From positions 62,001-126,000 of the forward strand of contig JAJFKV010000064.1 of the NCBI GenBank assembly GCA_021773055.1: a stretch of DNA of 64,000 bases. The letters run 5' to 3'. The position numbers were made by a program, and so were the translations under genes. Shown in pieces: positions 26,060 through 34,425 of this stretch. The notes under the pieces were generated by a model. It searched no databases. It was not told the origin of the DNA and worked only from the letters and a program-made list of their open reading frames with translations. The stretch is from Woeseiaceae bacterium (lineage in GTDB: Bacteria; Pseudomonadota; Gammaproteobacteria; Steroidobacterales; Woeseiaceae). How positions within the stretch are numbered: the stretch's first letter is position 1; each line of letters begins with the position of its first letter.

Positions 26060-27210
26060 AAAGTCAGTTCAACATGGTCATTGTCGGTGCGGGCATTACT
26101 GGCCTCGCGCTCGCCGCATTGCTGGCGAAATGCAAGCGCTCCGACGCATTGAATATTACGGTAATTGATGCGGCCAAGCGGCCGAATTTTTCGCCAGACG
26201 ACGATGTATCACTGCGTGTGTCGGCGATCGCGAACGGTTCAGCCGAGCTTCTGGATTCCGTTGCTGCCTGGTCGATCATCAAGCAGGCGCGTGTTTCGCC
26301 ATATGAATCCATGCGAGTCTGGGATGAGGGCGACAGCCCCGACAGCGGCGCAACATTGCGTTTTGATGCCGCTGAGTTCGCGGTTCCACAATTAGGCCAC
26401 ATTGTTGAGAATGTACTCATCCAGGACGCCTTGTTGAAAGTGCTCGATGAAAGCAATGTCTCGCTGCAATTCGATACCAAAATCGAGGTCTTGCCGGAAG
26501 CAGATCTCGTTGTCGGTGCAGATGGCGCACGTTCATTTGTACGCGATTTGGCAAACATCAAGACGAAGCAGTGGCCGTACGAGCAAACAGCCGTGGTTAC
26601 ACATTTGAGTACAGAGTTGCAGCACAAAGGGACGGCGCGACAGCGATTCCTGTCAGACGGTCCGCTCGGCATGCTGCCGCTCGCAGATGGGCGTATTTCC
26701 GTGGTTTGGTCGACGACGCCAAAAATGGCACAGCGAGCTATTAACGCGTCGGACGAGCAACTGGGACAGATGCTCACCGAGGCATCCGACGGTGTTCTGG
26801 GCAAGTTGACAGTGGCTGGTCCGAAGGGCGCGTTTCCGCTTTGTGCGCAGCATGCTGAAGACTATGTGCGAGCTGGTGTGGCGCTGGTTGGAGATGCAGC
26901 ACATGCGATCCATCCACTGGCGGGGCAGGGCGCAAATCTCGGCCTGCAGGACACTGCTTTGCTGGCGAACATTATTGATACTGCTATTAGTGAGGGTCTG
27001 CACCCAGGTGACCGGCCGGTCCTGAGGCAATATGAACGTGCACGCAAAGGTGCGAATTCGACGATGTTGCACTTCATGACTGGCCTCAATAGCCTGTTTA
27101 CGACAGACTCCACAGTTCTGGGAGAAATAAGGTCGGCTGGCATGCGGCTCTTCAATCACAGTGGGCCGATCAGAGAACGCGCGGTTCGAATCGCGCTGGG
27201 CGTCAACTAA
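26056..27210 (+). CDS. ubiI: ubiquinone biosynthesis FAD hydroxylase UbiI-like
   Basis: A second flavin hydroxylase of the same family, 384 residues. Motifs are MVIVGAGITGLALAALLAK, SLRVSAIANGSAELLDSVAAW, DLVVGADGARSFVRDLA and LVGDAAHAIHPLAGQGANLGLQD. The RVSAI text and the position after ubiH fit UbiI/VisC (C5 hydroxylation), though lineage-specific UbiL or UbiM activity cannot be excluded. It overlaps ubiH by 4 bp (ATGA). Confidence 0.85.
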   Translation: MKSQFNMVIVGAGITGLALAALLAKCKRSDALNITVIDAAKRPNFSPDDDVSLRVSAIANGSAELLDSVAAWSIIKQARVSPYESMRVWDEGDSPDSGATLRFDAAEFAVPQLGHIVENVLIQDALLKVLDESNVSLQFDTKIEVLPEADLVVGADGARSFVRDLANIKTKQWPYEQTAVVTHLSTELQHKGTARQRFLSDGPLGMLPLADGRISVVWSTTPKMAQRAINASDEQLGQMLTEASDGVLGKLTVAGPKGAFPLCAQHAEDYVRAGVALVGDAAHAIHPLAGQGANLGLQDTALLANIIDTAISEGLHPGDRPVLRQYERARKGANSTMLHFMTGLNSLFTTDSTVLGEIRSAGMRLFNHSGPIRERAVRIALGVN

Positions 27211-27240
27211 CACGCCCGAGCTAAAGAGCAGGGGGAGACA

Positions 27241-28761
27241 ATGAACCAGCGTTACGTGTACCTGTTGGCGGCATTGCTGGCGGTCATCGGATTGTCTGTC
27301 TTTTTCTATAAATGGCAGGTGCTGGGTTTTCCGGTGACGGAGGATCAGGAGTCACCAGTATGGACGATCGAGTCTGCTGTCAGTTTTCAAAGCGGACCGG
27401 GCTCGATCAAAGTGCAGCTCAACGTGCCGTCGCTAACGCCTGGGTTTCGGACCCTCCATGAGAACTCCGTATCCCGCGGTTATGGCTTCGCCACCAACTT
27501 CGGTGGTGGCGGCCGCGAAGCACAGTGGGCGATTCGTCGCGCTGACGGCGAGCAAACCATTTACTACCGTATTTCGGTTTATGAAGATGACAGCGTTGAC
27601 CAGTCTGATACGACACCGCCGTTCCCGCCGACACCGACAATCAACGAACCAATGAAGACCGCAGTCGATGTGCTTGTCGATGACGTTCGTGATCATTCTG
27701 CAGATACGGCGTCTTTTACAACTGAGCTCTTGCGCAGCATGAATGACCCGTCTCCGGATTCAAATGTGGAACTGTTATCGGCCGGCGTATCGTCAAACGC
27801 TGAGTTCGTCGACGTCATTACTACCTTGCTTGCTTCGGCACGAATACCTGCACGGATGGTGCATGGATTCCCGTTGGCCGGTCGGCAAAGAAGCGCAGAG
27901 CTTGTGACCTGGCTCGAGGTCCACGATGGTGATCGCTGGTTGTACTTCAATCCGACGACCGGAGAGGAAAGTCTTCCGGATAGATTCCTGGTCTGGTGGC
28001 GAGGCAATGAACCGTTGGTGAATGTCGAAGGTGGTAGCAACGTTCAGGTCGATTTCGCGATTCAGCTGAATCATCTGGAGGCGGTAGCCATCGCCGAAAC
28101 GCAGGCGGCGCGACAAGGCGCAAGCGCAGTCGATTTTTCCTTGTACAGCCTGCCGATCCAGACCCAGGCCGTGTACAGTGTGCTGCTGATGATTCCCATT
28201 GGTGCACTCATCATGGTGATCATGCGAAACATCGTCGGTGTCGATGCTTTCGGTACGTTCATGCCTGTATTGATTGCGCTCGCATTTCGCGAAACCAAAC
28301 TGTTTTGGGGTTTGATTCTTTTCACGCTGCTCGTGACGCTGGGCCTTACTATTCGCTTTCTGCTGGATAAACTGCGGTTGTTGTTAGTACCCAGATTAAG
28401 CGCTGTGCTGATTGTCGTCGTCATTCTGATGTTGTTTATCAGTATGACATCACACCGATTGGGCATGGAAATGGGACTGTCTGTCGCCTTGTTCCCGATG
28501 GTGATCATCGCCATGACGATCGAGCGAATGTCCGTAGTCTGGGAAGAGCGTGGTGCCGTTGATGCTATTCGCGCCGGGCTTGGCAGTCTGGCTGTCGCCG
28601 TTGCCGCTTACATTTTCATGGATATGGCGTGGCTGGAACACCTGATCTTCACCTTCCCTGAATTACTGCTTGTCATTCTTGCGTTTGTGATGCTTGTGGG
28701 TCGCTACACCGGCTATCGCCTGACTGAGCTCAGACGCTTCAAAGAGCTGGCGCGGGATTGA
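27241..28761 (+). CDS. inactive transglutaminase-like protein fused to 7TM domain
   Basis: Order in the 506 residues: N-terminal membrane anchor (6-24), an extracytoplasmic region of about 250 residues with a transglutaminase-like core (EFVDVITTLLASARIPARMVHGF, TWLEVHDGDRWLYFNPTTGE), then about seven helices from 305 to 490. The catalytic Cys position reads SSNAEF and the His position VTWLEV, so the domain cannot be an active thiol enzyme. GGGGGAG lies before the ATG. The family is known to occur with an ATP-grasp ligase-like gene, as here, and often with a retropepsin-like RimB protease that is absent here. The function is unknown. Confidence 0.85.
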   Translation: MNQRYVYLLAALLAVIGLSVFFYKWQVLGFPVTEDQESPVWTIESAVSFQSGPGSIKVQLNVPSLTPGFRTLHENSVSRGYGFATNFGGGGREAQWAIRRADGEQTIYYRISVYEDDSVDQSDTTPPFPPTPTINEPMKTAVDVLVDDVRDHSADTASFTTELLRSMNDPSPDSNVELLSAGVSSNAEFVDVITTLLASARIPARMVHGFPLAGRQRSAELVTWLEVHDGDRWLYFNPTTGEESLPDRFLVWWRGNEPLVNVEGGSNVQVDFAIQLNHLEAVAIAETQAARQGASAVDFSLYSLPIQTQAVYSVLLMIPIGALIMVIMRNIVGVDAFGTFMPVLIALAFRETKLFWGLILFTLLVTLGLTIRFLLDKLRLLLVPRLSAVLIVVVILMLFISMTSHRLGMEMGLSVALFPMVIIAMTIERMSVVWEERGAVDAIRAGLGSLAVAVAAYIFMDMAWLEHLIFTFPELLLVILAFVMLVGRYTGYRLTELRRFKELARD

Positions 28762-29729
28762 TGTTATCCACTAACAGGAAACTGCGTGATGCCGGCGTTC
28801 TTGGCCTGAACGAACGCAACACCGATTTCATCATGCGTCTTAACCCGCGCGGTCTTTATCCAAGAGTGGACGATAAAGTCCTGACTAAGAAACTTGCACT
28901 CTCGGCGGGAATGCCGGTGCCGGACTTATACGGTGTCATTGTCCACCAGGCAGAAGTCCGGAATTTCGCAGAAATAGTTGGTGATAAGGACAGCTTTGTC
29001 ATCAAGCCGGCACGAGGTAGTGGCGGTGACGGCATCCTTGTTGTAACTGGTCGCAGCGATCGCAAGCGTGACAGTTTTCGACTCAGTAGTGGCATGCTTA
29101 TCTCGGAAGATGAGTTGCAGCATCACATTTCAAATATCGTTGGTGGCCAGTACAGTTTGAGCGGCACCCGCGACAAAGCGTTGATTGAATATTGCGTGCA
29201 TTTTGATCCGACGTTCGCTGAAGTCAGCTATCAGGGTGTGCCGGACATTCGCGTCATCGTGTATCGTGGCTACCCAGCAATGGCGATGGTCCGCTTGCCG
29301 ACCCGGGCATCGGACGGCAAGGCTAATCTTCATCAGGGAGCAGTTGGTGCCGGCGTGGATCTCGCGACAGGCACGACTTTGCAGGGCGTCCTTGATGACC
29401 TGCTGGTAGAAGAACACCCGGATACCGGCGCGCTCGTAGCGGGCCTGCAAATTCCACAATGGGATTTTATTCTGGAATCTTCAGCGCGCGGCTGCGAAGT
29501 CACCGGTTTGGGCTATCTGGGAGTGGATATGGTCATCGATGCGGACCGCGGCCCACTGATTCTCGAAATGAACGCACGCCCAGGACTAAATATTCAAATC
29601 GCAAACTGTACTGGTCTCGCAAACCGAATCGCGCGCATCGAAGAGATTTATGACGAGGGTGCCAGGCCTACGGAGCGGGCGGCAATCGCCAGGCGAGAGT
29701 TCCCGGCTAAGAATGTAGTGCATCGCTAG
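28761..29729 (+). CDS. RimK-related ATP-grasp ligase-like protein
   Basis: The ATG at 28761 overlaps the previous stop by one base (TGATG); the track start one codon earlier is a TTG. In 322 residues the ATP-grasp landmarks are clear: KKLALSAGMPVPDLYGV, DSFVIKPARGSGGDGILVV (ATP-lysine loop), DIRVIVYRGYPAMAMVRLPT and the Mg-binding LILEMNARPGLNIQIANCTGL. It belongs to the alpha-L-glutamate ligase-like group related to RimK, whose substrate is not known. Tight coupling implies it works with the 7TM protein, perhaps ligating amino acids to a cytoplasmic or membrane peptide. Confidence 0.87.
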   Translation: MLSTNRKLRDAGVLGLNERNTDFIMRLNPRGLYPRVDDKVLTKKLALSAGMPVPDLYGVIVHQAEVRNFAEIVGDKDSFVIKPARGSGGDGILVVTGRSDRKRDSFRLSSGMLISEDELQHHISNIVGGQYSLSGTRDKALIEYCVHFDPTFAEVSYQGVPDIRVIVYRGYPAMAMVRLPTRASDGKANLHQGAVGAGVDLATGTTLQGVLDDLLVEEHPDTGALVAGLQIPQWDFILESSARGCEVTGLGYLGVDMVIDADRGPLILEMNARPGLNIQIANCTGLANRIARIEEIYDEGARPTERAAIARREFPAKNVVHR

Positions 29730-30274
29730 TTCGCAAAGCAAACGACCGAGATTGAGATTGATAGCCGTCGCTTGTCCGGGTTCAAATACGAATGCCGCTG
29801 ATCTCCCCGAAACACCAGCATGTCACCTTCGTTCAACAAGTGATGTTCGCCGCCAGCAACAAGCTCGACCTTGCCGCGTTCACACGTCAGATACTCGCGC
29901 GTCCCTGTCGTATGGGGCACGCCGACCATACGCCCGCCGGGGGTCAGTTCCGTGCGTGATATTTCGAGCCCGGGCAACGCTTCCGGAATAAGCGGTCGAA
30001 GTTTGGCGTCCTGCCGCTTGCGTTCACGCACCTTCTCGGCGGGAATAAACCGGAATTCACTGCGCGGCGAGCCGACCAGTTCTTCTATGGACACGTTCAG
30101 CGCACCGGCAGCCTTGTTAAGTACCGCAAGCGTGGGATTGGCAGTGCCGGTTTCGAGGCTCGCCCAGGTGGGGCGGGGGATTCCCGAAATTGTCGCAATG
30201 CGTTGCTGCGACATATTGCGTGCTTCACGTAGCCGGCGGATATTGTCGGCCAGGTTTCGATTAATATCAGTCAT
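29726..30274 (-). CDS. XRE-family regulator with C-terminal cupin domain
   Basis: Start is ATG 30274 (MTDINRNLADNIRRLREARNMSQQ); the track adds 16 residues from the intergenic region. Residues 5-60 form an HTH_XRE domain (RIATISGIPRPTWASLETGTANPTLAVLNKAAGAL); residues about 105-180 form a small cupin (TTGTREYLTCERGKVELVAGGEHHLLNEGDMLVFRGDQRHSYLN), probably the ligand sensor. It is divergent from a VOC-family gene with 93 bp between starts, so it may regulate that gene and itself. Its stop shares the bases CTAG with the stop of the convergent ligase gene. Confidence 0.85.
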   Translation of the reverse strand: MTDINRNLADNIRRLREARNMSQQRIATISGIPRPTWASLETGTANPTLAVLNKAAGALNVSIEELVGSPRSEFRFIPAEKVRERKRQDAKLRPLIPEALPGLEISRTELTPGGRMVGVPHTTGTREYLTCERGKVELVAGGEHHLLNEGDMLVFRGDQRHSYLNPDKRRLSISISVVCFAN

Positions 30275-30281
30275 GCTGGAA

Positions 30282-30310
30282 AAATAGCAATCCGCTAGTA
30301 AAATAGCAAT
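30282..30310. promoter_or_regulatory. direct repeat, possible operator
   Basis: AAATAGCAAT occurs at 30282-30291 and 30301-30310, 19 bp apart (about two helical turns), in the 93-bp divergent gap of the XRE-cupin and VOC genes. GCTA-N6-TAGC (30294-30307) lies across the second copy. The position suits an autoregulatory operator; binding is inferred. Confidence 0.45.
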
Positions 30311-30367
30311 ATCGTTGTTCAAGCGTCAGGAGAGGTGCAGACTGCGAAGCAACAAAAGGAGAACATC

Positions 30368-30793
30368 ATGACAATTCGAATGGAACACGCGAACCTGCAC
30401 GTTCGCCATTTTGACGACGCGGTACGATTCTTGAAAACGGCGTTTCCCGATTTCCACGTACGTAGCGAAAGCACCAACGACGGTTTGCGCTGGATGCACA
30501 TTGGGACAGACGATACCTACATTGCCTTGAACGAAACCCGGGACGACCAAGATGAGAACTGGGCGCCATACAATGGCAAACCTGGCGTTAATCACCTCGG
30601 GTATGAAGTGGGTGATGTTGACGCACTGCGCGAGCGGCTCTCAGCAGCGGGATTTGAGGATTCTACTTATCCCAATAACCATCCGCATCGCAAACGCGTT
30701 TACTTTCACGACGCTGACGGTAATGACTGGGAGTTTGTGCAGTACTTCACTGCTGATGTCGCGAAGCGTAATGACTACGACTTGCCGGACTAA
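30368..30793 (+). CDS. VOC (glyoxalase/dioxygenase) family protein
   Basis: Start ATG 30368 has AAGGAG 8 nt upstream; the track start is 11 codons earlier inside that leader. The 141 residues carry the paired beta-alpha-beta-beta-beta modules of the VOC fold: MEHANLHVRHFDDAVRFLKTAFPDF and VNHLGYEVGDVDALRERLSAAGF...RVYFHDADGNDWEFVQY. Likely metal ligands are His in HANLHV, His in VNHLGY and Glu in WEFVQY. The substrate is unknown. Divergent from an XRE-cupin regulator that is the natural candidate to control it. Confidence 0.85.
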   Translation: MTIRMEHANLHVRHFDDAVRFLKTAFPDFHVRSESTNDGLRWMHIGTDDTYIALNETRDDQDENWAPYNGKPGVNHLGYEVGDVDALRERLSAAGFEDSTYPNNHPHRKRVYFHDADGNDWEFVQYFTADVAKRNDYDLPD

Positions 30794-30798
30794 TCCGG
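30785..30798. terminator. short hairpin holding two convergent stop codons
   Basis: CCGGA-CTAA-TCCGG is a perfect 5-bp stem whose loop contains TAA for the VOC gene and, on the other strand, TAG for the DUF885 gene. There is no T-tract, so it is at most a weak barrier between convergent transcripts. Confidence 0.4.
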
Positions 30799-32568
30799 TG
30801 CGGCTGGGTCGCCCGTAGGACGGGCTCCTACAGATGTTAGCCAGGAGTCCATGCGTTGCTCCAGAAGGTCGAGTGGCAGGGCGCCTGCGCCGAGCAGCTC
30901 ATCGTGGAATGCGCGTATATCGAAGTTTTCACCAAGCTGACGCTCGGCCCGTTGCCGCAGCGTCAGCATTTTGAGTTGGCCGATCTTGTACGCGAGCGCT
31001 TGTCCGGGATTGCCGATGTAACGATCGATTTCATTGGTGATGTCGTGTTCCGTCTTGGCCGCGTTGTCCTTGAAGAAGTCAATCGCCTGCTGACGAGTCC
31101 AGCCTTTGTAGTGCATACCAGTGTCAACGACGAGCCGCACGGCACGCCACATGTCGTAGGTGAGTTGTCCGAATCGTGAGTAGGGGTCTTTGTAAAGGCC
31201 AAGGTCGTAGCCCAGGCGTTCACTGTAAAGTCCCCAGCCCTCGACAAAAGCCGTGAAACCAAGAAAGCGGCGGAAGTTCGGCATGTTGCCAAGCTCCTGT
31301 TGCAGTGCTAACTGCAAGTGATGGCCCGGCATCGCTTCGTGCACGCTCAATACCTCAATCTCATATTTTGGGCGAACTTCCGGGCGATACAAATTCACCC
31401 AGTAGATACCCGCGCGACTGCCATCCGCGGCTGGACGGGAGTAGTACGCTGTCGTTGTATCCGGTGCTGTCGACTCAGGAATTGGCTTCACGCCGTACGG
31501 CATGCGCGGCAGCTTGCCAAACAGATTTACAAGCTCCGGGTCGATGCGTTTGCTGGTCGCGAGGTAGGCCTCGTACAGGTCATCCGGATTGTCGAAATAA
31601 AACTGTGGATCGGTGCGCAGGAACTCGAGGAATTCCTGAAAACTGCCCTCGAATTCGACTTCCGCAATTATGTTTTCCATTTCAACGCGAATACGTTTGA
31701 CTTCTTCAAGGCCCAGGCGGTGAATATCGTCCGGTGTCATGCGTGTGGTTGTGAAAGAGCGTGACAGATATTCATACCAGGCGTCACCGTTCGGTAAATC
31801 AGAGTGGCCGATGCTGGCGCGCGTGGCTGGCAAATAACGCGCGTTGAAGTAGCGGTCGAGTTTTTTGTAGGCGGGCAGGACAGAGTCTTCCAATGTGTCT
31901 GTGGCTGCCGCGCGGATGCGTTCGCGATCGGCGGCGGAAAATGACTCTGGCAGGTTCTCAAAAGGGCCAAAAAACGGGCTTTCATTCGCATAGTCAACGA
32001 CCTGCAGCGCAAGTTGCTTTGGTACACGTTCCATGAGAATTCTCGGCGGCATATAGCCCGACTTACGCCCCTTCTCCGCGAGGCCCATCGTTTGCTCGAT
32101 CAGGTTCTCGATATTGCCAAGCCGGGCGAGCCAGTCGTCGTAGTCCTGCACTGTTTCGAGGCGCAGCTGATTGGTGGTGTTGTGCAATGACTGAATGCCT
32201 CCGCGGTGTGAAAACGGCATCAGGTAGCCTCTGAATTGAAACTCGTCAACCGTATCCTGTAGCTGGCGCCGAAAGAGCTCATGGTTCAGTTGGGCGTTCG
32301 TCGACAACGCATCGCGGTCGATCGTGTAAGCACGTCGCAGGAATTCCTGTGACTGCCGGTGGCGCAGCTCGATCGCGCCGAGGCTCCGATCGGTCCATTG
32401 ATCATTGAATCGGCGATCGCCATTGCGCGAAGCTTCCAGCGGATTGTTGGCGAGCCGGGCCTCCCAGTGGTCCTCAAGGAGCAGCGCAAAATCGGCTGTT
32501 GCGTCGGCAAAAGCTGCGCTTGAGGTAAGAATTAAGAGGATTGCCAGCCAATATCCTGGAGTTTTCAT
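30790..32568 (-). CDS. DUF885 family zinc peptidase-like protein
   Basis: The 592-residue protein has a signal peptide (MKTPGYWLAILLILTSSAAFA) and should be periplasmic or outer-membrane associated. Near residue 415 is VLSVHEAMPGHHLQLA, an HExxxxHH zinc-site variant typical of DUF885, followed by FTAFVEGWGLYSERLGYDLGLY, which supplies a third ligand Glu. GNPGQALAYKIGQLKMLTLR near the C-terminus is also conserved in the family. Members are presumed metallopeptidases; substrates are not established. It converges on the VOC gene with overlapping stops. Confidence 0.87.
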   Translation of the reverse strand: MKTPGYWLAILLILTSSAAFADATADFALLLEDHWEARLANNPLEASRNGDRRFNDQWTDRSLGAIELRHRQSQEFLRRAYTIDRDALSTNAQLNHELFRRQLQDTVDEFQFRGYLMPFSHRGGIQSLHNTTNQLRLETVQDYDDWLARLGNIENLIEQTMGLAEKGRKSGYMPPRILMERVPKQLALQVVDYANESPFFGPFENLPESFSAADRERIRAAATDTLEDSVLPAYKKLDRYFNARYLPATRASIGHSDLPNGDAWYEYLSRSFTTTRMTPDDIHRLGLEEVKRIRVEMENIIAEVEFEGSFQEFLEFLRTDPQFYFDNPDDLYEAYLATSKRIDPELVNLFGKLPRMPYGVKPIPESTAPDTTTAYYSRPAADGSRAGIYWVNLYRPEVRPKYEIEVLSVHEAMPGHHLQLALQQELGNMPNFRRFLGFTAFVEGWGLYSERLGYDLGLYKDPYSRFGQLTYDMWRAVRLVVDTGMHYKGWTRQQAIDFFKDNAAKTEHDITNEIDRYIGNPGQALAYKIGQLKMLTLRQRAERQLGENFDIRAFHDELLGAGALPLDLLEQRMDSWLTSVGARPTGDPAAPD

Positions 32569-32620
32569 AGCGGAAGTCCCTGATTCAATTGCCCGGCATT
32601 GTTACTTGCCGATAGCCCAC

Positions 32621-32649
32621 TGGCAACCGTGCACTCACTTGGCTATTAT
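32621..32649 (+). promoter_or_regulatory. promoter of the gcv operon
   Basis: TGGCAA (32621-32626), a 17-bp spacer and TATTAT (32644-32649). The start would be near 32656, two bases before the first pairing base of the riboswitch P1 stem (32658), which independently supports the assignment. Confidence 0.6.
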
Positions 32650-32657
32650 TGCGCGCA

Positions 32658-32876
32658 CTAATCCATAGCGTGCCCAGAAGAGACCTCGTTCAATCGAGGC
32701 GCCGAAGGCGCAACACGCCCGGAAACGCTCAGGCAGAAGGACTGAGTACGCTGATTAGCTCTGGAGAGAGGCCGAGACGGCCCACCGAAGGGGTATGTGA
32801 TTCGCGAGAATCAATGATCTCTCAGGTAGCAAAGGACAGAGGGGCGGCAGACCAGTTGCGTCTGCCGCCCTTTTTT
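32658..32876 (+). promoter_or_regulatory. tandem glycine riboswitch with terminator platform
   Basis: Aptamer I is closed by CTAATC..AGCGT (32658-32671) pairing with ACGCTGATTAG (32748-32758) and contains GCGCCGAAGGCGC and GGAAACGCTCAGGCAGAAGGAC, the classic glycine aptamer core. Aptamer II is closed by CTCTG (32760-32764) with CAGAG (32837-32841) and has GGAGAGAG, CACCGAAGGGG and CTCTCAGGTAGCAAAGGAC. Glycine binding is known to turn on gcv operons in such switches; the terminator directly after aptamer II fits control by attenuation. Confidence 0.95.
32842..32876 (+). terminator. expression-platform terminator of the glycine riboswitch
   Basis: GGGCGGCAGAC (32842-32852), loop CAGTTGC, GTCTGCCGCCC (32860-32870) and TTTTTT: an 11-bp perfect stem lying immediately after the P1 strand of aptamer II and 28 bp before gcvT. 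Confidence 0.92.
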
Positions 32877-32904
32877 GTTCGCTGAATTTAAGAGATGAGA
32901 GCTG

Positions 32905-34002
32905 ATGGGATCCAAGACACCACTACACGATAAACACATCGATGCCGGCGCCCGCATCGTCGATTTCGGCGGCTGGGATATGCCGCTGCACTATGGCTCG
33001 CAGAAAGAAGAACACCACGCGGTGCGTCAGAATGCCGGTGTATTCGACGTGTCGCACATGACTATTGTCGATCTGGCCGGCGAACGCGTTCGAGAGTTCC
33101 TGCGACACCTGGTCGCGAACGACGTTGCTAAGCTCAATGACTACGGTAAAGCGCTGTACACCGCCATGCTGAACGCAGACGGTGGCGTTATTGATGATCT
33201 GATCATCTATTTTCTCAGCGACAACGACTTTCGCCTGGTCGTAAATGCGGCCACGCGTGACAAGGACCTCGCCTGGATACGAGAACAGGCTGCTGCCTTC
33301 GATATCGCGGTAAATGAACGCGCCGAACTGGCCATGATTGCTGTGCAGGGGCCCAATGCCCGAGAGCTCGCAGCACCTTGTATTGACATCGATTATCGTG
33401 AAACGGCGCTGGCTATGAAGCCGTTTTTCGGACTGCAGGCCAACGACTGGTTCATTGCCCGGACCGGCTACACCGGTGAAGACGGCTGGGAGATATGTAT
33501 GCCTGCGGCTGAAGCGCCGGGAGTCTGGGATCGTCTGCTGGCGGCCGGTGTTGCGCCTTGTGGACTTGGCGCACGTGACACGCTACGCCTGGAAGCTGCG
33601 ATGAATCTCTACGGCACGGATATGGATGAGGCCGTTTCACCGCTAGAGGCCGGGCTCAACTGGACCATCGCCTGGGAACCGGCCACACGCGACTTTATTG
33701 GGCGGGCGGCGCTTGAGGCGCAGCGGGACTCCGGCAATAATCAACGCTTCGTTGGTTTGTTACTGCAAGATCGTGGTGTGCTTCGAAACCACCAGAAGGT
33801 TGTCGTCGACGGAGTGGGTGAGGGCGAAATTACCAGCGGCGGTTTTTCGCCGACTATCGGTAAATCAATTGCATTGGCGCGCGTGCCGGCGGGTGACTAC
33901 GACCGCGCCCAGGTTGAAGTCAGAGGCAAGTTACTGGACGTACGCATTGTAAAAACACCGTTCGTTCGCAATGGACAAATTCGAATCGATATAGAGGAGT
34001 AA
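32905..34002 (+). CDS. gcvT: aminomethyltransferase, glycine cleavage T protein
   Basis: GcvT releases ammonia from the aminomethyl-lipoyl arm of GcvH and passes the one-carbon unit to THF. The 365 residues carry family blocks at the N-terminus ([33 protein letters not shown]), [29 protein letters not shown] and [21 protein letters not shown]. It is the first gene of the operon behind the glycine riboswitch and is followed 5 bp later by gcvH. Confidence 0.97.
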   Translation: MGSKTPLHDKHIDAGARIVDFGGWDMPLHYGSQKEEHHAVRQNAGVFDVSHMTIVDLAGERVREFLRHLVANDVAKLNDYGKALYTAMLNADGGVIDDLIIYFLSDNDFRLVVNAATRDKDLAWIREQAAAFDIAVNERAELAMIAVQGPNARELAAPCIDIDYRETALAMKPFFGLQANDWFIARTGYTGEDGWEICMPAAEAPGVWDRLLAAGVAPCGLGARDTLRLEAAMNLYGTDMDEAVSPLEAGLNWTIAWEPATRDFIGRAALEAQRDSGNNQRFVGLLLQDRGVLRNHQKVVVDGVGEGEITSGGFSPTIGKSIALARVPAGDYDRAQVEVRGKLLDVRIVKTPFVRNGQIRIDIEE

Positions 34003-34007
34003 GCGCG

Positions 34008-34403
34008 ATGAGTGATTTACCTGGAGATCTTTTATATACCAAAGACCACGAGTGGCTGCGACGTGAGGATGATGGTTCAGTAACCATCGGTATTAGCGAC
34101 CATGCGCAAAGTGCTTTGGGTGACCTTGTTTACGTTGAGCTGCCGGAAATCGGGCAGGATGTTGATGAAGGCGGAGATATGGCAGTCGTCGAGTCCGTGA
34201 AAGCTGCATCCGACGTGTACGCCCCGATCGGTGGCAGTATCGCTGCCGTAAACGAGAATCTGGCCGACGACCCGGAAGTAATAAATTCTGATCCTTACGG
34301 TGACGGCTGGATTGTTCGCATTCAGCCGGCGGACGCCATCGACGAAAGCGCACTTATGGCACCGAATGATTACCAGCAGTTCATCGACGAATTGGACGAC
34401 TGA
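34008..34403 (+). CDS. gcvH: glycine cleavage H protein
   Basis: The lipoyl carrier of the glycine cleavage system. The 131 residues include [10 protein letters not shown], the lipoylated Lys in [17 protein letters not shown] and the C-terminal [13 protein letters not shown]. The lipoyl group could come from the LipB route encoded at 56.2 kb in this window. It lies between gcvT and gcvPA in the same operon. Confidence 0.98.
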   Translation: MSDLPGDLLYTKDHEWLRREDDGSVTIGISDHAQSALGDLVYVELPEIGQDVDEGGDMAVVESVKAASDVYAPIGGSIAAVNENLADDPEVINSDPYGDGWIVRIQPADAIDESALMAPNDYQQFIDELDD

Positions 34404-34425
34404 GCCTCCCTGCAGAGAAAAAGCA

